Source: Catalinimonas alkaloidigena
GTDB taxonomy: Bacteria; Bacteroidota; Bacteroidia; Cytophagales; Cyclobacteriaceae
Direction of reading: 5' to 3'
DNA length: 64,000 nt
Assembly: GCF_029504655.1 (NCBI RefSeq)
Contig: NZ_JAQFIL010000001.1
Coordinates: forward strand, 6,825,001 to 6,889,000
Shown: positions 30,076 to 39,848 of the stretch, piece by piece
Numbering within the stretch: the stretch's first letter is position 1
How the letters are laid out: the number at the start of each line of letters is the position of its first letter
The notes under the pieces: model-generated
Told to the model about the DNA's origin: nothing
Database searches by the model: none
Seen by the model: only the letters and a program-made list of their open reading frames with translations
Made by a program: the position numbers and the translations under genes

Positions 30076-32370
30076 TTACGCCTTAAAGCAAACTGTAAAG
30101 GTGGTCCCTCTTTCTGGCTCACTTTCCACAGATATATTTCCGCCATTGTTTTCCACAATTCGCTTGATCATATATAAGCCTACTCCTGTACCTTCTACAT
30201 GGGTATGGATGCGGGTAAACATCTGGAAGAGTTTGTTCTGCTGCCTTTTGTCCAGGCCTAAACCATTATCTTCCACAGTGAGACAGATTTTATTTTCTTT
30301 GGTATGGGTACCGATTTTGATAAGCGGCTTCCTTTTAGGAGCAGCATATTTTACTGCATTGGAGAAAAGGTTATAAAGCACGCTGCGCAGGTGCTTAGGA
30401 GGATAATAAATATGGCTTCGCTGAAAATCTGTATGTACTTCCGCGCCGGTTTTTTCAATCATATGTTTCAGGTCGTGGTATACTTCTTCGTACATTTCCT
30501 GAAAAGACACTTCTTCAATGTTTTCTTTTTCTTTCTGAAGCTTAGCAATTTCCGAAAGCTCGTTGATGGTTTTTTCCAGCCTGTCGATAGACTGCTTCAT
30601 CATATTTAAGATGGCTGTGGGCGTATCCTCTTCTTCCTTCGCCTCCAGTTCTTCCTGCAATAAACTCAGCAGGCTGGCCAGGTTGAGGATAGGGGTGCGC
30701 AAATCATGTGAAGCGGTATATACAAAATTATCCAGGTCTACGTTAATCCGGGTCAGTTCTTTATTTCTTTCATGTAGCTGCTTTTGTATCCACACCAGCT
30801 CTTCCAGGTAGTTTTTTTCATCATGAATGTCAGTTGCCGTTCCGTACCACATTAAGATATTATCTTGATGGTCTTTGAGCGGTAGGGCACGTGACTGCAT
30901 CCATCGATATATACCATCTTTTCCTGCTATTCTGTGCTCTATATGATAGTTTTCACCTGTTTCTACACTTTTGTTCCAGGCTTCCAGCGTGCGCTCACGA
31001 TCCTCAGGGTGAGGGCTCATTTTCCATAGGCCCTTTGCTCCTTCCTCCTGAGAAATACCTGTAAACTTAAACCATTGCTTATTGTAAAACACTACCTCCC
31101 CATCGGGCAACGCTTTCCAGACAATGTGGGGGATGAAATCTATTAAAAACTCAAACTCTTCTACTTTTTCTTTGACAGCCTGTTCAAGAAGTTTTCTTTT
31201 GTGGATATTGGTAGCCGTTCCCATCCACTTAATGATTTCCCCTTTGTTATCTCGCATCGGAATACTACGCCCCAGATGCCATAGGTACTCACCATCTTTA
31301 TTTCGGAGGCGATACTCTACTTCATAGGTTTTGCCGGTTTGTAGGCTTTCAACCCACTTTTGTAAGGCCTTTGGCAAATCGTCGGGGTGAACCATTTTCT
31401 CCCAGCCAGCCCCCATCATTTGCTCAAAAGTCAGCCCTGTATACGTCAGGAAACGATTGTTTACGTAATCATTCTTTCCATCGGGTTTTGAGCTCCATAC
31501 TTTTTGGGGGATAACCTCGGCCAGTAGTACAATTTCATTCATGTCTTTTATCTCCTGCTCTGCCATTATCCTCTCTGTCTGGTTACGGATTACCTGTACA
31601 GCTCCGCTGACTTTTCCCTCTTGATCATAGATAGGATTGAAGGTATACTCATAATATACCGGGTATCCTTCAAGATGATGATACATTCTCGTGACGGTAA
31701 AGGAGTCACCGCTAAGGGCATTCCCCCATAAGGACAAGGCATCCTCCAGGTATTCGGGGTGATTTTTGACAACCTGGTGCATTTTCATGCCCTGGGCTAC
31801 CTCAACTCCAAAAAGCTTATGAATTTCTTTCCGATAAGCATCATTGAACAGCGTAAAATTATAGTTACTGTCAATTGCTCCTATCAGATCGGAGGTACTG
31901 TTAATGATGCTTTTCAGCATATTGTGTGATGCCTGAAGCTTTTGGTACTCTAGCTCTTTGACTTCCTGCTCATACTTCTGGGCAGTAATATCACGACCTT
32001 CAGGTAATATCCATATTACATTTCCATGAGTATCAAAAATGGGCTCAAGAGAAAAATCAACTGTTATTCTTTTATCCTTTTCTCCCCTCACTTCTACTTC
32101 ATACCTAATAAGCTTACCTGAGGCTGCATTTGCTATGGCATGCTTTAACTGCTCCTGTACCTCTTCGGAATAATTCCACCAGTAAGTTTCCCAAACAGGT
32201 TTACCAATCACATCATCGGCTTCTAGTCCGGCAAAGAAGAGGGCTGTCTGGTTTACCTCCACCACAATACCTTCAGGAGAAAGTAATCCTATAAATTGAT
32301 AAACAGCGTTAATCTGAATCTCAGATATTTTCTCACTGTTTTCCAACTGTCTTGATTCCATATAGTGCAA
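30076..32370 (-). CDS. Four-PAS-domain sensor histidine kinase
   Basis: A 764-residue cytoplasmic protein without membrane helices. Four PAS/PAC units follow in order (about residues 20-140, 148-272, 275-397 and 400-520), each with the PAC-type pattern such as EYRLRNKDGEYLWHLGRSIPMRD and EHRIAGKDGIYRWMQSRALPLKD. Then come HisKA with the phospho-acceptor His in YTASHDLRTPILNLASL (near residue 555) and HATPase_c with N-box NLFSNAVKYAAP, G1 DNGLGLD and G2 GTGVGLYMIKRIVE. There is no receiver domain and no response regulator next to it, so its partner lies elsewhere. It likely senses an internal or redox/light/small-molecule cue. Confidence 0.93.
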   Translation of the reverse strand: MHYMESRQLENSEKISEIQINAVYQFIGLLSPEGIVVEVNQTALFFAGLEADDVIGKPVWETYWWNYSEEVQEQLKHAIANAASGKLIRYEVEVRGEKDKRITVDFSLEPIFDTHGNVIWILPEGRDITAQKYEQEVKELEYQKLQASHNMLKSIINSTSDLIGAIDSNYNFTLFNDAYRKEIHKLFGVEVAQGMKMHQVVKNHPEYLEDALSLWGNALSGDSFTVTRMYHHLEGYPVYYEYTFNPIYDQEGKVSGAVQVIRNQTERIMAEQEIKDMNEIVLLAEVIPQKVWSSKPDGKNDYVNNRFLTYTGLTFEQMMGAGWEKMVHPDDLPKALQKWVESLQTGKTYEVEYRLRNKDGEYLWHLGRSIPMRDNKGEIIKWMGTATNIHKRKLLEQAVKEKVEEFEFLIDFIPHIVWKALPDGEVVFYNKQWFKFTGISQEEGAKGLWKMSPHPEDRERTLEAWNKSVETGENYHIEHRIAGKDGIYRWMQSRALPLKDHQDNILMWYGTATDIHDEKNYLEELVWIQKQLHERNKELTRINVDLDNFVYTASHDLRTPILNLASLLSLLQEELEAKEEEDTPTAILNMMKQSIDRLEKTINELSEIAKLQKEKENIEEVSFQEMYEEVYHDLKHMIEKTGAEVHTDFQRSHIYYPPKHLRSVLYNLFSNAVKYAAPKRKPLIKIGTHTKENKICLTVEDNGLGLDKRQQNKLFQMFTRIHTHVEGTGVGLYMIKRIVENNGGNISVESEPERGTTFTVCFKA

Positions 32371-33164
32371 ATTTTACCAAATGCAGCTTTCAATTTACTG
32401 ATTATAATAATGGTTTTAAAAGGAGAGTTATCTTGTTGAGATAGTAAACACCAGCTCAAATATGTAGGTCTTCATCAGAAATGATAATTTTCTCCTTACG
32501 AAAATCTCATTTGGCTTTACAAAAGTACGATCAAATTTTATTTAACCACTGAGCAATATGACCTAATATGAGTAACCACTAACTTTTAGCGTACTGCTAA
32601 TTTTTCTATTCTTTTGGCATACAACAAATTTAGAGCCGTTTCACTGGCTAATGGCTTCTCCGTCGTAAATGGACGCACCACTTTTGCCACTTGTAAAACC
32701 ATATAGCCAGACAAGCACAGGAGGTTTTTCTTCCGAGGACTTTGCATCTGTCCAGACATTCTCCATTATGGTAGCCTCTGTTATACTAAAAAGGAATTTC
32801 AAATTCATCGTTTACTTATGCAGTGTTTGCAATCGGACGAACTGATTCGTAAGCCGCAGCGCTGTGAACACCTCCTCAGATTTCCGCTTTTGGCAGACAT
32901 AAAGCGCTCTGCCTGCTCATAAAAAATTCATTTAAAATATAGGTACCATTGAGAGATTATCCTCTTACTTTCTTTATTACAATTGGTATCGAGATGGAGT
33001 AGTCTATTCCGGTTTTGCTCTGGATATCAGTTTTATCATTGCGCTGTCTCAGCACCAGGTCAAACAGGGACTAAGAGAACAATCTGTAACAATAATAAGT
33101 TTTTTTGTTTCATAGGTATTAATTGTTGTAACAGGAAATATTTAAATTTTTTATGAAATAGCTG
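32371..33164. other. 794-bp region with no intact gene
   Basis: This stretch lies between the kinase start and the esterase end. The only recognisable content is a carboxylesterase relic at 32641-32808 on the minus strand. A short open plus-strand stretch near 32941-33110 is not recognisable. Confidence 0.5.
32641..32808 (-). pseudogene. Carboxylesterase type B relic
   Basis: The minus strand reads ENVWTDAKSSEEKPPVLVWL followed by YGFTSGKSGASIYDGEAIS and a stop. This corresponds to the type B carboxylesterase segment normally reading SEDCLxLNVW...LPVLVWIHGGGFxxGSxxxxxYDGxxLA (oxyanion-hole region), with one Gly lost. Only about 55 residues remain of a family usually near 500, so it is a decayed fragment with no catalytic Ser, Glu or His region. 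Confidence 0.6.
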
Positions 33165-34040
33165 CTATGGTATAGCTACACCATTTTCCTTAAATATTTC
33201 ATGCGCAAATAGAATGTGATAAGGCAAAGCATTTTGCCAGTACTCCCAGCTGTGACTGCCGGGACGCTCAGTATATTCGTGAGGCACCTGCTCAGTTAGT
33301 AACTTTTGATGCAGGTCACGGTTGGTATCAATCAGAAAATCATCTACACCGCAATCAAATTTCAACTTTACATCATTATCTTTCATCTGATCGATCATAC
33401 CTACCACAGTATAATTGGAATAAGGTAGATCAGAGGCTTCTGCAGGCCCCAACAGTTTGGCAAAATTTTTAGCCCGTAGTTGGGCAAATTCCTCCGGTAC
33501 CTTCCAGGTAGCAGTATTGATATTCATTACTCCACTCATGCTTCCAGCAGCACAATACAGCCTGGGGTGACGAGCAGCAATAAAGAAAGCACCATGCCCT
33601 CCCATTGACAAACCAGCAATCGCTCTGCCTTTCCGGTCTTTTACAGTACGGTAGGTGCTGTCTATTTTTTCTACTACTTCTTGTGAGATAAAGGTTTCAT
33701 ACTGACTGACTTGATCCAGAGGGCTGTCAAAATAATAGCTGGTAGCTCCTCCATCTGGTGTGACGATAATGATATTATACTGATCGGCCATGCGATGCAA
33801 TAGTTTTTTATCTGGCGTCTTATGATGCCAATCGCGATAACTGCCAGTACCTCCGTGCAGTAGATATAAGACCGGATATGCTCTGTTCACTTGATCATAA
33901 CTGTCTGGTACCACCACCGCTGTTTTGATTTTTCTCTGCATCCTCTTGCTGTCTACCTCTAAGGTATCCACACTTGCCCCCAGACAGATAGTGCCTAGCA
34001 TCAGCATGAGGACAATAATAAAAAATTGAAAAATCTTCAT
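33165..34040 (-). CDS. Secreted esterase (putative esterase D / acetylxylan esterase-like family)
   Basis: A 291-residue alpha/beta hydrolase with a signal peptide (FFIIVLMLMLGTICLGAS). Oxyanion-side motif YPVLYLLHGGTGSYRDW, nucleophile elbow GLSMGGHGAF, probable acid Asp in DCGVDDFL and catalytic His in GSHSWEYW. These match the esterase D/antigen 85 family (PF00756), which includes acetylxylan and feruloyl esterases as well as S-formylglutathione hydrolases. The export signal favours a polysaccharide or ester substrate outside the cytoplasm. No operon partner. Confidence 0.87.
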   Translation of the reverse strand: MKIFQFFIIVLMLMLGTICLGASVDTLEVDSKRMQRKIKTAVVVPDSYDQVNRAYPVLYLLHGGTGSYRDWHHKTPDKKLLHRMADQYNIIIVTPDGGATSYYFDSPLDQVSQYETFISQEVVEKIDSTYRTVKDRKGRAIAGLSMGGHGAFFIAARHPRLYCAAGSMSGVMNINTATWKVPEEFAQLRAKNFAKLLGPAEASDLPYSNYTVVGMIDQMKDNDVKLKFDCGVDDFLIDTNRDLHQKLLTEQVPHEYTERPGSHSWEYWQNALPYHILFAHEIFKENGVAIP

Positions 34041-34334
34041 CTTGGGTGATTTTTACTTAATGATATAAATTAGTGCTTAACATGTCAAAAGTACATATCG
34101 GTAAATTTATCTCAGGGCATGCTAAAAAAGGAAACAGGCACAAAAGATAACAATATTGAAGCTCAACTGAGCTAACTCTCAGTCGACCTTGGGCTGTATC
34201 ATTTTAGGCTTTCATTCCGGACAGGCAGCTCAAAGTTTTATTGCTCCGCTAGCAAGGTACGCAGAAATGGCGGATCAAGCTTAAAAGTTGTGGGGTAAGT
34301 TGTTAGGGTATAATTTAGCCGTCAAAAAGAATCA

Positions 34335-34697
34335 TTGGATAAAGCTATCATTTCTTTGTTTCTACCGGATGGGATGCTTGACTATTTTGAAGTTACTTCA
34401 GTAGAAAAGACAGAAGAGAGCTACACTATTAGTTTAGCAGAGAAGAACCAGCATCCGGAGGAATATGCAGGTGAGAACCTCATCTCCAAAGGCTATTTTG
34501 CAGAAATTACTGTAAAAGATTTTCCCATACGCGGTAAAGCCTGCTATCTGAAAGTAAAACGCAGAAGGTGGTGGAATGAAGATACAGGAAAGGTAGTTTT
34601 TAGAAACTGGGAATTGGTGGCTCAGGGCACGCGAATGACTATGGAATTCGCGTCTTTTTTAAAAGCATTGCATCGATACCACACCGGTAAGCTGTAA
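34335..34697 (+). CDS. ISAon1-family transposase N-terminal region (orfA)
   Basis: A 120-residue protein from TTG 34335 with the family pattern FLPDGMLDYFEV...KGYFAEITVKDFPIRGKACYLKVKRRRWWNEDTGKVVFRNWELVAQGTRMTMEFASFLKAL. This is the DNA-binding part of the transposase. The downstream catalytic part is in another frame and lacks a good start, so the full enzyme is probably made by ribosomal frameshifting near 34685-34700. Confidence 0.85.
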   Translation: MDKAIISLFLPDGMLDYFEVTSVEKTEESYTISLAEKNQHPEEYAGENLISKGYFAEITVKDFPIRGKACYLKVKRRRWWNEDTGKVVFRNWELVAQGTRMTMEFASFLKALHRYHTGKL

Positions 34698-35672
34698 AAG
34701 CTTAGGCAACTACTTCCATATAAACGGCAAGTTATTAGAAGAGCAATATGCTGCTCATTTGAGTGACTACAGGCATTGGGATCAGTTAGAGCATGCCGAG
34801 GATTATGTTGTTTTTCCTGAGAATGTTGGTGAATATATCACTATTGATGAAACAGCAGTTTCACAGGGTGAACTTTACACAGTGATCACCAACAAAGCGG
34901 CCAGGGGGAATAAAGGCTGCCTTATTGCAATGATCAAGGGTACTAACAGTGAACGAGTAAAGTCTATCCTGCTTAGAAAGATCCCATTAGAAAAAAGGAG
35001 GCTGGTCAAAGAAGTCACCTTAGACATGGCGGCCATTCCATGGGGGCCAGTATGGAACAGATCGTGACTAAGACATTTACCAAAGCTGTTTTAGTCACCG
35101 ATCGTTTTCATGTGCAAAAACTGGCTTATGAAGCAGTTCAGGAAATGAGGATAGCTTATCGCTGGGAAGCTATTGAGCAAGAGAACCAAGAAATGGAATT
35201 GAGCAAAGAAGTAGGCAGAACCTTCGTTGCCAACAGGTTAGAAAATGGTGATACTCCTAAACAACTACTGGTCAGGAGCAGGTACCTGCTCTTCAAGGAC
35301 AAAAGCAAATGGACGTCTTCCCAAGTCCACAGGGCAGAAATCCTGTTCAAACTCTATCCACAGCTTGAGCAAGCTTATGAATTAGCTCAAAAGCTAGGAC
35401 ATATATACCAAAACACTAAAGAGAAAGGTGTCGCTTTCACCAGACTGGCCAGATGGTATGATCAGGTAGAAAAAGCTGGCTTTAAATCTTTCAATACAGT
35501 CTCTAGAACCATTCAGCAACACTATAAAACTATCTTAAACTTCTTTGATAGAAGAAGTACTAATGCTGCTGCTGAATCTTTCAATGCCAAAATCAAAGCT
35601 TTCAGGTCACAGTTCAGAGGGGTGAGAAACATTAGCTTCTTCCTCTACAGACTTTCCAAAATCTATGCTTAG
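34684..35672 (+). pseudogene. ISAon1-family transposase catalytic part (orfB), broken by 14-bp insertion
   Basis: The frame runs open from about 34684 (TPVSCKSLGNYFHINGKLLE) through HWDQLEHAEDYVVFPENVGEYITIDETAVS (first catalytic Asp) to VTLDMAA and a premature TGA at 35065-35067. The register switches at 35035-35048 and continues as SMEQIVTKTFTKAVLVTDRFHVQKLA (second Asp) to 35672, with NAAAESFNAKIKAFRSQFRG (Glu) near the end. Removing the 14 bases 35035-35048 restores DMAASMEQ exactly. Transposition activity should be lost. Confidence 0.8.
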
Positions 35673-35749
35673 TACTACTGTCCCCCAGATTTGTTGCTTG
35701 ATCCGAAATGGGGATTTGATCTTGGAATGAGTATAAGGCTATGCTGAAA

Positions 35750-35786
35750 GGAAATAAAAAAGCCAATCTTCAGTGAAGATTGGCTT
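35750..35786 (-). terminator. Rho-independent terminator of tRNA-Val
   Basis: On the minus strand an 11-bp stem AAGCCAATCTT/AAGATTGGCTT with a 5-base loop is followed by a T-run (complement of 35751-35760). It starts directly after the tRNA CCA end. Confidence 0.85.
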
Positions 35787-35864
35787 TGGTGGGTCCTGTA
35801 GGATTCGAACCTACGACCCCCTGCTTGTAAGGCAGGTGCTCTAAACCAACTGAGCTAAGAACCC
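35787..35864 (-). tRNA. tRNA-Val (anticodon TAC), CCA encoded
   Basis: The minus strand folds as a full cloverleaf: acceptor GGGTTCT pairing with AGGACCC (one G-U pair), D-arm with AGCTCAGTTGGTTTAGAGC, anticodon arm CCTGC-CTTACAA-GCAGG with TAC in the loop, and T-arm with GGTTCGAATCC. The discriminator A is at 35790, and CCA is encoded at 35787-35789. Anticodon TAC reads valine GTA/GTG codons. Confidence 0.96.
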
Positions 35865-36044
35865 ATTATTTATCCTTCTGAAAACGTACTTTTCCAAAAG
35901 GTCCTGCAAAGGTAATAGTCATTTTTGGAAATACAAGTACTCGCTGATTACTTTTTTATTTTTTTACACTAAACTTTTTCTGTACTTCTGGTGTAAGGTT
36001 TTAAACATAATAAGCTGCACCATAATTAATATTGCGTATCATAT

Positions 36045-38678
36045 TTGAACATAGCTTTCCGTTATGTTTATAAACCACTTACTGCTTTGATCCGAAAGTT
36101 ATTTCTTGTACTTTTTTTCAGCTTTACGCTTCTCTTGGCAGGCGCTAGCCTGCTGACACATCTTTTTCAGGATCAGCTAGTTAAGCATTTTGTTACGCAG
36201 GCCAATCAGCTATTGGCGACCCCTGTAAAAGTAGAAAATATACGGCTCTCGCTCTGGGAAAAATTTCCTCAAATAGCGATCTCACTCGAGGATGTAAAAA
36301 TTATGGGGAGTGCGCCCCAAAAGACTAGCTCCGAAACGGATAGCCTCTTGGCTCAGGCAGAGCAGTTAGACTTTACTTTTAACCTTTGGCACTTCATTCA
36401 GGGAGAGTATGTCATAGACAAAGTGTATTTGACAAATAGCGAAGTGATGTTGGCCATCCATGAAGACGGAGAGAACAATTACAGCATATTCAAAAAGAGA
36501 GAAACTACCACTACCGAACAAAGTAATACCGCCCCCCTTCAGTTTCAGTTACAAAAAGTTTATCTGAAAAATGTCATGGTGAGCTATGAAGATTTACTGT
36601 TGCGGCAACACCATAAATTGTTGGCGCAGGGGGCAGAGGCCGAACTTAAAGTGGTAGGTGAGCAGTATGATATTGCCCTTGAAGGAGACTTGATGAGTCA
36701 TTTTATCCGTATCGGTTCTGACGCATATTTTCAGGATAAGTCGCTACAAATCGCCACCCAGCTATACTATGATTTTGCTAACCGACATCTGACAATTGAC
36801 ACTACGCGTATCGCTGTGGGCTCTGGTAATTTTCTGCTGCATGGACTGGTTGATCAGGCAAACGATAATTTTGTGGATCTTAAAATTCATGGGGAGCATA
36901 CGGATTTACAGACACTTTTATCCCTGCTTCCTGAGTCAAGGATAAAACAATGGCGTGCATACCGGAGTGAGGGTGACGCTTACTTTGAAGGGCTTGTCAA
37001 GGGGAAGGTAAGCCGCACAGAGGACCCGTTGGTAGAGTTACAATTTGGTGCACATCACGCTTCCTTTTACCATCCCGACTATCAGAAGAGAATGGAAAAT
37101 ATCAGTCTTGAAGGCAGTTTTACCAATGGGAATGGTCATAGTTTTCGCACCTCTCAGCTGGACTTACAAAACATTCAAGGACAACTGGATGGCCGGCCCA
37201 TTAGCGGAAGTCTGACAGTAAGCAATTTTGAGGATTACTTTCTTCGTTGCCAGGTCAAGACCCATATGGATATCAATTCGTTCTTCGCATTTTATCCTGT
37301 TAAGGAAATAAAAGCCGCCCGGGGTGAAGTGGATGCCGATTTTGAGATCAGTGGCTGGCTTAAAGACCTGAAAGGAGAAAGTCGTAATTACTGGCAGCGC
37401 ATCAAAAGCAACGGAGATATCAGCTTACACCACATTGATTTACGCTGGCAAGCTGATAGGCTACCGATACAAAAGCTGAACGGCAACCTCATGTTTAAGG
37501 GAAATGACTTATCTATTAGTGATATGGAAGGCTATGTGGGTAATAGCCATATGGTGCTTAATGGTATGCTACGCAATGCTTTTGCCTATCTGCTGTCCGA
37601 CACACAGCCTGTTCACATTGAAGCAGACCTGTATTCACGGCAAATTGACATGGATGAAATGCTTTCCGGTCAGACTTTATCCAATTCCAATTCTGCCAAT
37701 TGGCAGGAAGTTACGGACAAACAGCCTTACCGCTTCGAAATAGATCCTAAACTCCAGCTTGCTTTTGACTGCCATGTGAAAAAAATTAAGTTCAGAAGAT
37801 TCAGGGGCAGAAACCTGAAAGGCAAACTGGAAGTAGATAATCAGATTGCTAAGCTTAAACAGTCTTCCATACAAACGGCTGGGGGTATAGTCACTGCTCA
37901 AGCGAATGTCAACGCCCGCCGACCCGATCTCATCACCATACATGCTAACACAGCTTTTGAGCATTTAAGGCCGGATAGCATCTTTTATACTTTTGAAGAT
38001 TTTGGGCAAAGTTTTCTCACCACCCGACATCTGGAAGGGAAAATATATGCTGATGTAGACTGGAAAATGACTTTTGACCACCATTTGCAACTAGACTATC
38101 CTTCTTTGAAAGTTGATATTCTGGCGACCATAAGGGAAGGAAAGCTAAATAATTTTGAGCCCATGCAGAAACTTGCTCGCTTTGTGGAAGAAGAAAGCCT
38201 TTCTCGCCTTCGCTTTGCAGAACTGAACAACCACATTCGTATCCATGATCAGAAAATTTTTATTCCGCGTATGCAGGTGAACTCCAACATTTCTGAAATC
38301 TGGATAGAGGGGGTACATACTTTTGACAACCATATAGACTACCGTTTTGAAGTACCCATGAAAACATTCAGCATCCGCAGAGCTGCGGCAAGAGAAAAAG
38401 CTAAAGCCCGTGAGCAAAAGTTTGGAGAGATTCTGGAAGATGATGCCGCACCACTTCAGCTTTTCCTGAAAGCAGAGGGCACTGTAGATGACTATAAGAT
38501 CAGTTATGACATGCAGGCTGCCAAAACCAAATTCAAAGATAACCTGCAAAACGAAAAGGAAGAGTTAAAACAAACCATTCACAACAAAGGGACCCAACCC
38601 AAGTACCAGCTGGAACTGGATGAAGATGAGTATTTTGACTTTGAGGATAAGCAGTCATCTTCCAACAGAAAGCCCTGA
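36045..38678 (+). CDS. AsmA-like inner-membrane-anchored envelope protein
   Basis: An 877-residue protein with one N-terminal membrane anchor (LFLVLFFSFTLLLAGASLL) and then a long beta-rich periplasmic region. It has the N-terminal AsmA pattern (ANQLLATPVKVENIRLSLWEKFPQIAISLEDVKI) and a C-terminal AsmA-type region (about residues 640-800). AsmA/TamB-like proteins bridge the envelope and are linked to lipid transport or outer-membrane assembly. The start is a TTG (no in-frame ATG fits). A BamA/TamA-like barrel gene follows after 28 bp, which supports an outer-membrane role for the pair. Confidence 0.82.
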   Translation: MNIAFRYVYKPLTALIRKLFLVLFFSFTLLLAGASLLTHLFQDQLVKHFVTQANQLLATPVKVENIRLSLWEKFPQIAISLEDVKIMGSAPQKTSSETDSLLAQAEQLDFTFNLWHFIQGEYVIDKVYLTNSEVMLAIHEDGENNYSIFKKRETTTTEQSNTAPLQFQLQKVYLKNVMVSYEDLLLRQHHKLLAQGAEAELKVVGEQYDIALEGDLMSHFIRIGSDAYFQDKSLQIATQLYYDFANRHLTIDTTRIAVGSGNFLLHGLVDQANDNFVDLKIHGEHTDLQTLLSLLPESRIKQWRAYRSEGDAYFEGLVKGKVSRTEDPLVELQFGAHHASFYHPDYQKRMENISLEGSFTNGNGHSFRTSQLDLQNIQGQLDGRPISGSLTVSNFEDYFLRCQVKTHMDINSFFAFYPVKEIKAARGEVDADFEISGWLKDLKGESRNYWQRIKSNGDISLHHIDLRWQADRLPIQKLNGNLMFKGNDLSISDMEGYVGNSHMVLNGMLRNAFAYLLSDTQPVHIEADLYSRQIDMDEMLSGQTLSNSNSANWQEVTDKQPYRFEIDPKLQLAFDCHVKKIKFRRFRGRNLKGKLEVDNQIAKLKQSSIQTAGGIVTAQANVNARRPDLITIHANTAFEHLRPDSIFYTFEDFGQSFLTTRHLEGKIYADVDWKMTFDHHLQLDYPSLKVDILATIREGKLNNFEPMQKLARFVEEESLSRLRFAELNNHIRIHDQKIFIPRMQVNSNISEIWIEGVHTFDNHIDYRFEVPMKTFSIRRAAAREKAKAREQKFGEILEDDAAPLQLFLKAEGTVDDYKISYDMQAAKTKFKDNLQNEKEELKQTIHNKGTQPKYQLELDEDEYFDFEDKQSSSNRKP

Positions 38679-38706
38679 TTAGTTAGTATTTTATATCTTG
38701 CGCCCC

Positions 38707-39843
38707 ATGCGTAAAATTTGTCTATTTGCCCTTCTTTTTTTTTATACTACTGCTGTACAGGCACAATCATTAAGCGGACTTGCTGATAATATCATAGATT
38801 TTTTCTCTGGTACCACGGAGCCTGATTCGGGAGCTTATCCGGTCAGTTGGGTAATTGCTCCACTCCTGGCCTATTCCCCTGAGACCAGCGTTCAGTTTGG
38901 TTTAGGCAGCGTGATTTTATTTAAAATGAAAAACGCCCTGCCTGAAGACCGTACGTCCTCCCTCTTTTTTTCGGCCCGTTATACGCTTAACCAGCAGGTT
39001 ACGGCTTCACCTACCTACGCTGTTTTCAGCCGAGGTGAAAAGTACGTCCATAAAGGGAAGCTGGATTTTCGGAAATTTCCCCTCTTTTATTATGGTATTG
39101 GTAATGACACACCTGAGTCAAATGAAGAGCTCTACAAGATTAATACGCTTAGTATGGAGCATTTAACTTATCGTAATGTAACAGGCAAGCTTTACGCCGG
39201 AGCAGGCATTCGTTTCCAGCGGACTTATGCTCTGGGTTTGGAGGAAGGGGGGCTTTTGGCTACCGAACAGCCTATAGGAAGTAAAGCTTATACTGCTGCC
39301 GGACTCAATTTTGGATTGCTGTTCGACAACCGCAATAACCTGATGAGTACCACTACCGGAGTTCTGGCAGAGTTTAAGCACCAGGTCCATCGCTCCTGGC
39401 TGGGCAGTGATTTTGAGTACTCTCTGAGTAAACTTGATCTTCGTACCTATTGGTCACCGTTTCAAAAAAGAAACGATATACTGGCATGGCAGCTTTATGC
39501 TTATATCAGCGGAGGAGACGTTCCCTTTAATGAACTGGCTCCATTGGGCGGGGATATGATCATGCGGGGATATTACCAGGGCCGCTACCTGGATGAGAAG
39601 TTTATAGCCACGCAGGCCGAATATCGCATGGCAGTATGGAAAAAGCTCAGTGCCGTTGCCTTTGTGGGAGTTGGAGATGTTTCTCCTCAGCTCAATAGCT
39701 TTAGGTTTAAAGAACTTAAATATTCACTGGGAGGGGGCGTACGTTATTCCGTTTTACTGGATGAAAACCTGAACGTACGCTTTGACTATGCCTTCGGAAA
39801 GGATACGCAAAACTTTTATATCAACATCTCAGAAGCATTCTGA
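38707..39843 (+). CDS. BamA/TamA-family (surface antigen D15-like) outer-membrane protein
   Basis: About 378 residues starting MRKICLFALLFFYTTAVQAQ (signal peptide). ATG 38707 was chosen over the upstream TTG. The body looks like a beta-barrel: repeated amphipathic strands (GKLYAGAGIRFQRTYALG, LNFGLLFDNRNN) with the D15-type pattern APLGGDMIMRGYYQGRYLDEKFIATQAEYRMAVW, which corresponds to the conserved RGY..GRY..K loop region. Strand endings include FDYAFGKDTQNFYINISEAF with C-terminal Phe. No POTRA domains are visible. It lies just downstream of the AsmA-like gene. Confidence 0.85.
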   Translation: MRKICLFALLFFYTTAVQAQSLSGLADNIIDFFSGTTEPDSGAYPVSWVIAPLLAYSPETSVQFGLGSVILFKMKNALPEDRTSSLFFSARYTLNQQVTASPTYAVFSRGEKYVHKGKLDFRKFPLFYYGIGNDTPESNEELYKINTLSMEHLTYRNVTGKLYAGAGIRFQRTYALGLEEGGLLATEQPIGSKAYTAAGLNFGLLFDNRNNLMSTTTGVLAEFKHQVHRSWLGSDFEYSLSKLDLRTYWSPFQKRNDILAWQLYAYISGGDVPFNELAPLGGDMIMRGYYQGRYLDEKFIATQAEYRMAVWKKLSAVAFVGVGDVSPQLNSFRFKELKYSLGGGVRYSVLLDENLNVRFDYAFGKDTQNFYINISEAF

Positions 39844-39848
39844 CAAAC

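Larger units (their letters stand above)
34271..35705 (+). mobile_element. ISAon1-family insertion sequence, damaged
   Basis: Imperfect inverted ends share CGGATCAAGC at 34271-34280 and, on the opposite strand, at 35696-35705, followed inward by further matches (a GGGG-containing block). True ends probably lie a few tens of bases outside and I could not define them or a target duplication. Inside are orfA and orfB of a two-frame transposase; orfB is disrupted by a 14-bp insertion. Confidence 0.75.

Noticed and set aside
32941..33113. Open plus-strand stretch as a gene
   Set aside because: No start codon in a good position and no recognisable protein pattern.
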